The notes below the pieces were generated by a model. The model was not told where the DNA came from. It made no database searches and saw nothing but the letters and a program-made list of their open reading frames with translations. Shown piece after piece: positions 20,634 through 31,963 of a DNA stretch of 64,000 nt (position 1 is its first letter; every line of letters begins with the position of its first letter). The DNA comes from Phlyctochytrium arcticum (Eukaryota; Chytridiomycota; Chytridiomycetes; Chytridiales; Chytridiaceae): NCBI GenBank assembly GCA_025602905.1, contig JAHLKI010000011.1:248001-312000 (forward strand). The letters are read 5' to 3'. A program made the position numbers and the translations under genes.

Positions 20634-21190
20634 TGTTCTTACGTTGAATATGGCTGATAGTGCGAGAGCAAGTGGCCAATTGACCAGAAATTCCATAGCA
20701 ACAAACCACGACCGGGGAGGTACTCATTTTCAAAATGCGGCCCTCCCCAGTTGCCAAATTTCTTTCAAGAAGAGCTCCCGAACAGCTGCACCACACCCTT
20801 CCGCAAAACACTCTGTATACATATATAGCACCTGTCCACATCAAAGAAAAGCCAACATTTCTGAATTCTGTCTAGCAAGGAATGAACCTCCTATCAGCCG
20901 CATCCCCATCGTTGCAAAGATTGCAGTGTGCTCCTGTGGATCACATTGTGGGATAGCTCTTAGGCTCCCGTGAAAGTGGATATATCACAAAGTAAACCTG
21001 CGGGTTTGCTCGTTGATGAAAATTTCCGAGTTCCAGCCTCCGAGAACCGGGAGATGACAGAGTAACGTGGCTGTGCCCGAAATGTGGAGCACCCAAAGTG
21101 ACGAGACTTCGGAACTCAAAGCTCTTGCCAAATCCAAATCTCCAGAGATCAGAGAATTCGCTTCACTCTTACTCCGAAAAAGTCAACAGC
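20634..21190. promoter_or_regulatory. Divergent promoter region of ELP2 and TIM10
   Basis: No gene was recognised in this 557-base gap between two housekeeping genes transcribed away from each other. An AT-rich patch (tgtatacatatatagc, about 20813-20828) is the only TATA-like sequence. The ORF at 21067-21258 overlaps the start of TIM10 in another frame and is a shadow. Confidence 0.4.
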
Positions 21191-21670
21191 ATGAACTTTG
21201 GTGCATACGGACAGCAGCAACCTCAGTTGCAAAGCTCGCCCAACATGTCTATGGCTGAGCAGGAACTGGTAAGTGTGCCGGACGGCCGTGGAGTCGTAAC
21301 TTGGGGATGAGGACATTCCGTACACTCATATAAGGAGAAGGAGAGGCTACCCGATCCCCTCACGGCTCCTTGATTGTACCTGTATTTACTGATTTGTCTT
21401 ATTTTGCTTCATAGGAAATGGTCACCACTTTGTTTAACAAGTAAGCACGATATTGTTTGTCACTATGAGACTCGAGAAGACTAACTAGAGACCCGTCCCA
21501 GCATCGTCGACTCGTGCTACAAGAAGTGCGTACCGCCAAAGTACCAAGACGGAGAGTTGAACAAGGGAGAATCAGTGTGCATCGATCGATGTGTTTCGAA
21601 ATATTTCGAAGTGAACGTCAAAGTTGGACAGAAGCTCACCAATAAGGCACAACAAGGACAGATGCCATAG
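21191..21670 (+). CDS. TIM10: Mitochondrial import chaperone Tim10
   Basis: Three exons (21191-21268, 21415-21440, 21502-21670) encode 90 residues beginning MNFGAYGQQQPQ. The protein has the twin CX3C signature of small Tim proteins, CYKKC and CIDRC, separated by 16 residues, and ends with VKVGQKLTNKAQQGQ. VPPKYQDGELNKGESVCIDR is characteristic of Tim10 rather than Tim9. It works in the intermembrane space with Tim9, carrying hydrophobic proteins to the inner membrane, and is imported through the Mia40 disulfide pathway. It has its own promoter, opposite ELP2. Confidence 0.93.
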
Positions 21671-21884
21671 ATTCATTCAGCATAACCATCACTATCCCCT
21701 TTCCTTTTCCATCGCATCGTCTCGATGAGTTTGTACTGTTGGCAACTCCACTCGACACATTGTGCACTCTGATACATATCATTCCTTGTCCTTCGTATAC
21801 ACTTAACTCGCATCATTCGTCATTTCGGAATATAATTTATGGACGTGAATGAGGCATGCACATTGGAGTTCTAGCGTTTAGTAT

Positions 21885-24800
21885 CTACAAGCCGCCGGGC
21901 GCTATTATAGGAGGGTCTACGTTTGCCGGGTTTGGACGGGTGCTGGGGTGAGGTGCGCCATGCGGTTCTGAATCGTATCCCAAATCAAAATGCACTGTAA
22001 GCTCAGCGGGTAGGTCAGTGGGTGGTGGATGGTGAGGGGTGGGACTAGCCACAGGCTCCTTTTCTGTGGTGGCCAAGAAATCGTTTTGCAGGAGCTCTTC
22101 CATGTAAGGAAGGTCCGGGGTTTGCGCACTATATTTGGCTTCGTAGACATGCTTGGAAATATTTCGAAAGAATGGGTCAAGATCGCGCTTGTTAGTTATT
22201 GTGCGTGCCGTAATCAAGGGTCGTATTGTGAGGATTTTCTTGTTACTCAGTGGAAGAGGCCTGGGCGATGAGAAAATCTTTGGGGATGGTCTCTCGCCAC
22301 CTAATGCTTGATTTTCGCAGCTTCTATGCAACTTATCTGCCAGCGCCATTTGCCTCTGACTGCCGCTGCTGTTTTGAAGTGACTGTGTTGGCATCATTCC
22401 GGGTGACTCGGCAATAAATATCCATTGATGCCATTGAAACGCCTCAAGTCGAAGTATTGAGATGTAATCCAAAAACTTGCAGGCCCCCAAGAAAGCGGTC
22501 TGCGTCTCTGGCTTTGGCGAATTGTCTTGGACATACATTTCAAAAATGCTGACCATCTCTGTCAGCACGGTGGGCCAAAAATTCGATAGATGCTGAGGGG
22601 ATATTCGCAAAACAAGCACTCGTAAGCAAAGGTATGCCTCCGCATGCATGGGACCAGGCTTGCTCTTGAGAATCTCCACAACTTTCTCTTGTATCCCGGG
22701 AAGGTAGGGAACATATTGGTCATGATCTCCGCAATAAATCATAAATGCAACCCGCCGAACAGCTGTAGATCGAAGATATTGCTCTTGATCCCGACTCATG
22801 AAAATGGTTGTCGATGGCACAATTGAAATTCGTCCAATGAGATCCACGATCTTCTCTTTCTCTTGACCGACCACTGCCTGTATTACAATCTTCCACCTTC
22901 TGCAGGCAGGAGCTGCAAACTCAAAAAATTTAGGATCCAGAAAACCCTCCCACGCTTCACGTCTCCAAGAACGGTAAGTTGAAGCCAGCTTGGCTAACAT
23001 CCCCATGATGTCCAGCACAGAAGTTAATTCTAGTCTGGAGCTGGATTTGGTTCTCATGCTGGGTCCGATAACGTAGTACACGAGATTGTTCACAAGCGCT
23101 ATTGCTTTGTCCTGGTCTTTGCAACACTTCAAACAATTCAACATGGCCGGAGAGGCAAAGTATCGCAGGATCTCATCACTCATGACACTCTCAGAATGAG
23201 TGGCGAAGCTATTCCTCAGAACCTGAATCTCAGGCAGTAGTATTTGGCCCTTGACGTCCCCAATATCGGGCAAAATCTCAGATTCCAAATTCTTGTGTTT
23301 CCAAGACTTTCCTGCAATCAGTATGCAAAGATCGCCAAGCTTCTGAAAGAGGTCCTCCACTTCACGTTGAGATTTCTTGTCAGCGGCGATGCTGCTCGCA
23401 GACAAACGAAGCACAAATACTTTTAGTAGCCGAAAAAGCGGGAAAACAAGGTGTTTTGGCGGGACGGCAAGGGCCAAAACTTCCTTGATATAGGCAGAAA
23501 GTGCAGACCACGCTTCCGTGAAACCAGGAGATTTTTGGAAATGTTGTGTTTCACTGAATGACCCCAAAAACGTAAGAAGACACGTATCCGGTAGATTTCG
23601 AATTTTCAAAGTCATACGAGTCTTGTCGTTTACTGATGCAGCTGCAGCCATGGAGAGTCTACCTTTTAAAAGATCAAGTGTGCGCAAGAAGAGCCACATG
23701 TCGTCAATTTTTTTGACCGCTCGTGCAAGCTCGAGAGCACTTGTTCGTGGTTGATCTGACAGGTTTCCTCCGTTATCAGCGTAGTAGACTTCAATGAAAG
23801 ACTCCAATGATTCCAACGGGTGGGACCTAAAGGCAGTTTCCAGTAATTGGTGGGTTGAAGCCTGAATCCTGATACCAAATGATTCATGTTCCAACTCAGA
23901 ATCTGAGACACTCCGTGTTGCGGCACGGACATTAGCTGTGTATTGCCAGGCCTTGACCAGCGTTTGGTTCAGTTGTTGTAAGGTCCGGAATATAAGCGGC
24001 AGGCGATTGACAAATCTACTGGTGAGTTTATCATCGCCCCTTCTGCCCTCCGAACTGCGATCTTCGTTGTTGAAAACGCTGGAAACATAACCGGTCAGAA
24101 AATGCAGACTTCCTCCTCTCGAATGTGACGCGCGGGGTAAGCGATCGCCTTTGCCTTCATTAAGGCACACTGCCATCATATGCTCCAGCCCATCCAAAAA
24201 CTCAACTGCCTCATCCTCCAACTGAGCGCTAACCACAGCGGCTTGATCCGCGACGCTTTGTTCACCAAGGGTACCGGCAAGCTTTCCCCTGAGTGACGAA
24301 TCGATCTTCACCAACTCCTTACAAATCCGATCGACAATGGGGATAAGGACTCGGCGGAATGCGACTCGCCAGTACGGAAGGGATGCCAAGATAAAGTTTA
24401 ACCAGTCCTGCAAGACTGGCCGATTGCTGGCCACGGTCAAAGAATCCACAATTGCCGATGCAAGTATTGGGGATGTTGCTGTGACCAATAATTAGCTTCC
24501 GATATCAAGAATGGGACACCCTGCAATATTTACCTAATGTTTTGATTCGCGCGTGCTCACTATTGGTACGCGGTCCAAGACTTTGATTAGGCACGGGTGA
24601 AGAAGCGATGGGGGTATCTTTGCTGTCTTGAGCCAAAAGTTTGGCGTCGGCGGCGGGTGTCGCTTCCCGTGGGGGTATCTCTTTGATAGGGCGCTCCGAA
24701 TCGAAAAAGTGGGTAATCGTCCGGAATAATTCCAAAAGATGCGGTTGTAACTCAATCTTTTTGAAATGTATAGCGAAAAGCATTTTCTGAATCAGGCTTT

Positions 24801-27800
24801 CCTGGAGGGCGGTCGCAAGCCTAAAGTTCATGTGGTGCGAATGCCGGAACATATTGCATAAGAGCTGCGTGACTTCAATTTGAAGAAGCTCATTCTGAGT
24901 GGATTTGACCCCACTTTCCTCTTCGCTTTCCATAAACCTATTATTCCCAGCTTGAGCGAAGTCCTGTCCGAAATCAAGTGGAAGACTTACCTTATGCTCG
25001 TTATAACCAGTGCTTCGGCATAAACTAGTTCATGATCTATTGTTCCGTAGATGATTAGCGAAGTAGGTTAGGAGTTCAATTATGCGTAAAACTCACCAAA
25101 AGTAAATGCTTTGCATTTTGCCTGGAAGGCCGCGCAAGGCATCAAAGTCCATACTTGCCGCACGAACCGGGAAAGGCCTAGTTGGAACATGGCACTGAGG
25201 ATTTTGAACGCGTACGCTACTTGATCCATGTTGAAACTGCCCAAGTAGTGGTAGAAGGATATTTGATTGGAGCCTATCCTGCAGGCATCCTTTTCGCGGG
25301 AGATGTTGGAATCGAGTAGTATCGAAAGCAGAACATCTAGCACACTTCGGGACTATGTTAGTGCTCTGACTGGTAGAAGCATTGAGTTGTTCATACCTGG
25401 AGTACGAAGTCACATGAGTACGAAACCACTGGTGCGCCAGCCGATGATGCATTGGACTGGGGTTTAGCAGCGCATCAAAAATGACGAAGAGCAATCTGGA
25501 AAATCTGAGGTTGCCGCTATCACTTGCTTTCTCTACACAGAGTGGCAAGTGAGTTTGATGGTTCAAGGTTTGCGCTTAAGCTGAAAAGCGTAAGGTACCA
25601 GACAGTGTCCATAATATTCCCAGTCGATCGAACTGCTCCGATATAGGATAGCGCTCATTGCGCATGCATCTCAGTAATGTTTCCTCCACAAGGTAAGGGC
25701 TGGATATATTGGAGATCTCCTTCAGCAAATGGATGAGGCGGGAATGGATTGCTGCATGGTCCGGTTCTAGCAGCCACCATATCTGTATTGAGGAATCAGA
25801 CTCCGTCACGCCCAGTGTTCGTTTAGCTGCACCAACCTTGCTGGTAATCTTTTCTGTAAACAAATTGAAATGTCGTGGAATGGTCATGAGACACTGAGGT
25901 TTTCTTAGCATTCCGAACAAACATGAAAGGGTTACATCCAATTCCATGATATTTGGCGTCTGCAAGCACTTTTAGACCGCAAATCATGCGTGAACGTATA
26001 TCTTACTTACTATGAGCGCTAGCGCCATCAGATCATGAATCCAAGTGCTGCGAGGGGAAGTGGAGTTGTTTTCCGCTTCTGCGAATAACTGTGGGACATT
26101 CAATTTCGTTGAGAGCCGAGAAATCATTGACACCGTGGGAAAAAGTATAGTTTGCATGCTGTTTGATAGCTCGATCTCATAAGGATGCTCCTGTCGAAAT
26201 TTAATGCATCTGCGCAGCAAGCATTGTAAGCCTTGCAGTAGATTGGCAAAAGCGGATTCAAGAACGCATTTTCCCAATGGTATGTCATGATCTTTGTATG
26301 GATCTTTCCGAAGTGAGATGTTTTTCGTGTCACGGTAGAAACTTTCAATTTTCTGCTGAAGCGGCTCCGTTGTACCTGAGCTGCCAGCAGCTTCCGGAAC
26401 GGATTTTTCCCCGTTGTGTTGACCGGAGGTTCCCGCCACGTCTCTGATGTGCCAATTAGACCGGAAAACCTCATCCTTGAGCATGGACAGAAGGTCGGAC
26501 ATTAAAGACAAGTAGTGTGCAGTTGGCAAAGAATGCGATTCTGAGTCTACAGATTGCTGGACCGACTTAGGTAAGAAAACGTACCCACTCTGTGTCCACG
26601 GGCTACAATACCTGATATCGATGGCATAAATACTTGAACAAGAAAGGCAGATGGACACGTTGGGATTCCTCATCGTTCCATCTGTAGCGTGTCAAAAGCA
26701 AATGCAGAAGCTAAACTAAAACATGAGGGGAAATTTCTCGAGAGTTAATTTACTAGAAGACCACAAACCTGAGCCTGTCCGTCGTCTGCAACGATTGCCA
26801 CGAGCCGATATACCTCGGACCACACAAGAAGCGGGTCAAGCATTTCCATGAATATTGTGGCAGCTTGATGAAGCTATGCGACTTAAGTCTTCAAGAGGCC
26901 ACTTGGTCACATAAACTAACACTCACGTCCCCATCATCGGCTGTTTCATCTTGCCTCTGACATAGAGATTGCAAAATACTGGGGAAAATCATGCAAAGAA
27001 GAGGATTGGCAATCTCCGGCTTATCCATAATTGATGTCAACACCTTGTACGGCTTGCAAATTTCATCGATCGCAGTACTAGAGGTGAAAAGCATGGCCTA
27101 CCAACGCCAAATGAGATTCGTTCCGCTGTACAGTCACAGCCATTCACAAACCTGAAAGCTTGCAGCCATTGATCGCAAAATTTCTGGGTCCAACTCCTCC
27201 TTGCGGATACTCTCTGGATCTTCGGGCGCCTCATCGCTCTTAGCTGTGTCAAGAAAGATAAGCGTTTCTGTCAGCAGCAATCGGAAACAGCAAACATACG
27301 CAGAAGCCATGAATACAGCCGACGATTTAGCGACATATCCTTTCGTAGCACAACCGAAGTCGCCGAGGCAATCAAGAGCTCTGTATCATCGCTCTGAAAT
27401 ACTCTAATTGTTCGATGTTGGCCTAGATGCGGGAGATGTCCAACGTCATTTCCTACCTGTATTTGAAAGGGAAATGAACTACCAATAACTCTAAAGCACC
27501 TCGTTGTACCAAAACCAGCTTGTCTTCCAGACACTCGGAAAGGGCGCGACATAAAAGACTGGTCTCATTTCCCAAAACCACTGCGACATCTACAGAAGAA
27601 TAACGTGTTCTTTAGAGGTACAATTGCGTCTCACATTGTTGCTTACCTTCGGAAGAGGATACCTTTGGCATCCTGCGTAATAGATAATTTACTGCTGCTA
27701 ACCGCAAATGGGGCATGCCGATAAGACTGAGCCACAGACAATGGAAGAAATATCCCTGGCCAACGCTTTTCGAGATATGATCAAGTATATCCATCGCCTA

Positions 27801-28679
27801 AGAATCACTCTTTAGAGACAGCTACGAATGCAAAAGACCATGGAATTCGGCCTACCCTAGCAAAAAATTCGTTCCCGTCTTCTTCCAGACTTGGAAGTAT
27901 CCCAAGGATCAATCCTTTGAGAGCGGGTTTCAGTCGAATTCCCAGAGGCAGGTAAAACTTCTCATACAAGGACAACACCAATGGCTGAAAGGAGTTGGGC
28001 AGCAATCAGAACAGGTTGTCTCTGCTCCGTAAATTTCATGAGTACCTTGACCGCCATGGTGGCATTTTGCAGAAAAGGGAATAAACCCATTGACCAAAGA
28101 GGGAGATCTTCCACCAGTTGGTTTGGCTATATAATTCACAATCAATAAAGAGAGTCCGCTATAAGCATGGGCGACTACTACGCACCCCACAGGCTTCAAA
28201 AATCAGGGTGTAGACTTCCAGCGTTTTTTGGTGCACCCCAGAGGGAAGGGCGGGATTTAGGCATTGGGCAAGACGCTTGGACATGATGACTTTTCGTGGT
28301 ATTTTGGTATAATTTGAATGTAGTTGCAGGATCTATTTGCATTTTCCAAGTGGGTTCCAGATCTGAGGAATGTGTTCACGCGTTGCACATGAAAGACAAC
28401 ACCGACCTTTGCCAACCGAGTCAAAAAGCCAATTACATCGGCCCACTCGTTGACGGTATCAAAAGATTGTAAAATCTTATCGATGGCGTGCACATATCGT
28501 CGAAATTTGGCATCCTTCCCCGCTTCTGTGCGGAACAATTTAATGAAATACTGACATAGATAAAAGGAGACCAATTTACCTCCAATCAAAGACGAATCAT
28601 AAGTATCTGTTGGATTGAAATCCATAGATGTAGAAGGTCGGAGAGGGGAAGCCTCTCTCTGAGTGGTGGGTTCGGCCAT
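21885..28679 (-). CDS. DOP1: DOP1 (Dopey) family trafficking protein
   Basis: This 6.8-kb gene has many short introns and a long terminal exon (21885-24488, about 860 codons). The N-terminus after a short variable start has KFRRYVHAIDKILQSFDTVN and EWADVIGFLTRLAK, the Dopey N-terminal signature. It continues through ALPSGVHQKTLEVYTLIFEA and LSLYEKFYLPLGIRLKPALK to the C-terminal domain (SWRREAWEGFLDPKFFEFAA, LCLRVLVLRISPQHL). DOP1 forms a complex with MON2 and acts in endosome-to-Golgi transport and membrane organisation. The first exon is short (ends near SSLIG), and the ORF at 28257 reads through its intron. No break was seen. Total length is near the usual 1,700-1,900 residues by rough count. 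Confidence 0.92.
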
Positions 28680-28979
28680 AAAGCGCGTAGGTCAAAGGAA
28701 AGATCACGCCCTACTTGAGGCGAAATTGGACAGCAGGACTTCCATGCGCTAGATGCCGATGAATCCGGTAATGGTTCTATGTTCTATTGAAGGTTTGCCG
28801 TCGTCAAATGGCCTTTGCTGATCGTCAGAATGTAGCGGCCAAGACCGCAATTCCGACTTCCGTCTCCGAAACTTCTCCGGCACTTTCCGTGAGTCATTTC
28901 TGTGACATCAACCATAAAAAGCTTGAGAAAAGCTGCGAAGGACAAGACCTTTTCGCAAAATAGATTAGCGAAAGCACAA
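28680..28979. promoter_or_regulatory. Divergent promoter of DOP1 and TatD nuclease
   Basis: Exactly 300 bases separate the two start codons. No TATA box or repeat was seen. The long minus-strand ORF across this region (28784-29404) is antisense to TatD exons and is rejected. Confidence 0.45.
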
Positions 28980-30274
28980 ATGGCAGCCAGAAAACGCATG
29001 ATAGGTACAGCCCACAACTTTAAAATACTCTCAAATGCTGATACATCTCGGTAGATATTGGGGTCAATCTCACCGATCCTGTCTTCCGAGGGCAATACCG
29101 CGGAAAGCAATGTCACGCAGATGATTTCCCACAGATTCTGTCTCGAGCAAAGCAAGTTGGAGTGGACAAGATGATAATTACAGGTATGTGTGCCATCAGT
29201 TCGGGCGTCTGTGGCCAGATCTGAATCGTCAATAATTAGGAACCACTGTTGCTGAAAGCAAACAAGCAAGACAATTGGCACATGCCCATGGTAAGTTAAG
29301 CGATGTGATGTGATGTGAATAGCACACACTCTGAATGGTGGTGAGCAGATGGTCTTTATTATACTGTGGGATGTCATCCAACCCGGTGTAAGGAATTCGA
29401 GCAAGATCGTAAAGGACAGCCACGAAACCCTGATGAATACCTGAGTGCGCTAAAGGACATTATCACGGAAGAGCTGCGACGGCCTGATCCAAGAGTAGTA
29501 GCCATTGGCGAATTTGGTTTGGACTATGATCGACTTCAATTCTGTCCGAAGGACGTGCAAATACGGTATGTGATTCTGCAAAATGTCCTAGACTATGAAG
29601 CCTAAAGAGCACAGATACTACGAGCGGCAATTTGAGCTTGCTGAGCACTTCAAGCTGCCATTGTTCTTGCATAACCGTAACACCGGTGACGACTTTGTCA
29701 ACATCACAAAGAAAAATAGGTCAAGATTTACTACAGGAGTTGTACATTCCTTCACTGGCACTTTGGAGGAACTTCACATGCTGCTGAGTTTGGACTTATA
29801 CATTGGAGTCAACGGGTGGTACGTCCTCGGTTACCAATGCTTTTATTGCATTGCCTGCTTACACACACGGCAGTTCAATGAAAACGTCAGAAAACCTCGA
29901 AGCGGTCAAAGCGATTCCAATAAATCGATTGATGATTGAGACAGACGCCCCCTATTGTGACATAAAGCCGGCACACGCTTCACACAAGTATCTTACACCC
30001 GAAATCAGCGGATTGCTACCAGCTTCCAAGAAAAAGGAGAAATTTGAGCTCGGATCTATGGTGAAGGGGAGGAATGAGCCATGCCAAACAGTGTAAGTCC
30101 TAAAATTTTTGACTACAGCACCCAGCACTCATCAATGGCATTGCCAGATTTGTGCTGGAAGTGATTGCGGCATTGAAAAACATGAACTCCAGTGAGCTTG
30201 CTGAACAGATCTATCAAAACACCATGGCAGTCTTCTTTCCCAGTTCTTCCCATTCGGCAAACACAATGCAATGA
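28980..30274 (+). CDS. TATDN1: TatD-family deoxyribonuclease (TATDN1 type)
   Basis: Seven exons (28980-29004, 29055-29183, 29240-29290, 29346-29565, 29615-29815, 29874-30092, 30148-30274) encode 323 residues with every phase matching. The protein begins [20 protein letters not shown] and continues [32 protein letters not shown] and [16 protein letters not shown]. The metal-site residues of the TIM-barrel nuclease follow: [34 protein letters not shown] and [16 protein letters not shown]. The family has 3'-5' exonuclease or DNase activity on DNA, linked to DNA repair or apoptotic DNA breakdown. The tiny 25-base first exon explains why an automatic ORF starts much later, at the CHPTRC block. Confidence 0.93.
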
Positions 30275-30691
30275 GCGGCAATCGTATATAATATACGTTA
30301 CGCCCTAGTTAATATGGTATGTACATCGCTTGTTCCACATACACATTCAATTTACGCAGTTTTCTAGTCGCGGGCCTGCATGTATTTGGAAACTACGCAT
30401 AGGGGCTCGCGCAACTCGATTCAATGTATGGTATCGAACGATGTCACATGCTTAGCCTTGACTGTACTTAGTCATGGTAACTGAGGCGAGTAGCTTGAAA
30501 GGACGAGGACCATTCGTGAAAGCGCTGCGAGAGCTGTTTTCCCGACGCGTCCCTAATAACGGGATTGAGATTTCAAACCTACTAAATTTGTCGATACTCA
30601 CGTCTTCTGCGCAAAGCATCGTTCAACGTAACACTTTACGAACGAGTTCAAATAATCTAAGATCGTGTAAGTGGTTGCAGACACCCATCCA
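30275..30691. other. Convergent intergenic region
   Basis: This stretch separates the TatD stop from the stop of the uncharacterised gene on the opposite strand. It contains the 3' flanks of both and no recognisable gene. The plus ORF starting near 30474 lacks a supporting signature. Confidence 0.45.
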
Positions 30692-31860
30692 TTAGACGAA
30701 GAAGTTACTCAAGGTTTCTTCTTTCTGTCGTGGCTTGATTGCGCTGAACTCCCAAGTTCCCTGTCGCGACATACAGTCCGTTTACGACATTTGTATTAAT
30801 AGGGCAAAGTGCTCGCCTACCTCAGGATGGAGATGGTTTGCCTCGCTTCTTAGTGCAGAACCCCAGTACGGTTGTGCCAAGAAATCTGTTTTGAGAATTT
30901 TGCATAACCGCGCAGGAGTAGCTGCGGGGGTGATCGCAAGCAAGGCGCATGTCTTGGCCATATCTTGTCGTCTCAAGCACTCCTCCATGAAAAGCAGGTT
31001 CATTGAGGATGCGAAGACAACGACAAGGTTGAAATTTTGCAAAAACTATCATGCACCTTTTTCTAGCTTCAGAGATGCCATTTCTATGTACTTTAGCTTT
31101 TCACCTTTGGGTTTTCCCAGTCCCATGCTCGTTCATAATTCAACTCCCCAGGTTGCAGCTGCTGACCGTAGTCATCGCGAGAAATCACAGTGATTTTGCT
31201 GACATCCAGCTGTGACATATCATCCTGCATGCTTTTCATCACTAGCCGGCATATGAACAGCGACGTTGCCGGATTTAGGTCACCGATGAGGAAAGCCAAA
31301 TGTAGTGTCTGATCTACTTCTTTGTGCAAATCAGAGAGCGCTGCCACCAAATAGCAGACTTGTTGAACTATTGCCTCAGTCTGGCCATGGAGTTGTTCGC
31401 GTGAGGACTCGAACACTTGTTGGTTGCACTGAGAAGGGAAACTATCGCCGAAAGGCAGCCTCAAGTTTTGGCAAAATGTTTTCAGAGGCGGTATGGACGG
31501 AACTTGCGCACAATGTGCACCTGCCATCGTAGCCATTTGATCTTGGAGTCGACGCGCGCGAAAGCTTCTTGAGCTTCTTGGCTGTTCTCTTCTTCAATCT
31601 CCAGACGCTCCGATGGCGATCTCCAGCAGACTCTACCTGGCTATTTTCTTTGTGTACTTTGCTCTTAGAAAGAGAGTGCCATACATCAAATCCTTCGTTA
31701 TCATCATCTTCGCTCTGCTCATCGGGCTATTCATGCTACACTATTTTGCGCTGCCTTTCCCAACCCGACAAAACAAACCTGGGCAGGCGAGCTTCGACCA
31801 GAGGCCAATACCAGCAGCGCAGAACGGACTTCGCTAAAGGAAATATGTGTGTGATTCGAA
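30692..31860 (-). CDS. Uncharacterised conserved-looking protein
   Basis: I reconstructed this gene from several exons whose splice phases agree. An acidic block (EQSEDDDNEGFDVWHSLSKS) is followed by a helical exon (QEAQEAFARVDSKIKWLRWQ). A phase-0 intron joins it to a long exon (CNQQVFESSREQLHGQTEAI ... ELNYERAWDWENPK). Then comes NFNLVVVFASSMNLLFMEEC through ATPARLCKILKTDFLAQPYW, and a last exon, GTWEFSAIKPRQKEETLSNF, to the stop at 30692-30694. The 5' end is uncertain: one small intron (about 38 bases) and the first coding exon upstream of about 31830 are guesses. No family was recognised. The even spread of hydrophobic and acidic residues and the Trp-rich motifs look like a folded cytosolic protein. 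It is transcribed in the same direction as the protease just upstream. Confidence 0.55.
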
Positions 31861-31963
31861 TAATGCTTTTGGAACCATCAATGCTGCAGGACGGAGACAC
31901 TATACATAACTGCCAATATGTGACGCGATTTCCTAACGCCGAAGCTATATATACTGGGGACTT

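Noticed and set aside
28784..29404. 206-residue minus-strand ORF upstream of DOP1
   Set aside because: Exons 1-4 of the TatD gene, with matching splice phases, lie on the plus strand over the same bases.
31613..31837. 74-residue plus-strand ORF with two apparent transmembrane segments
   Set aside because: It lies antisense to an acidic exon (SEDDDNEGFDVWHS) of the 30692-31860 gene. Acid-rich exons read backward often look hydrophobic.
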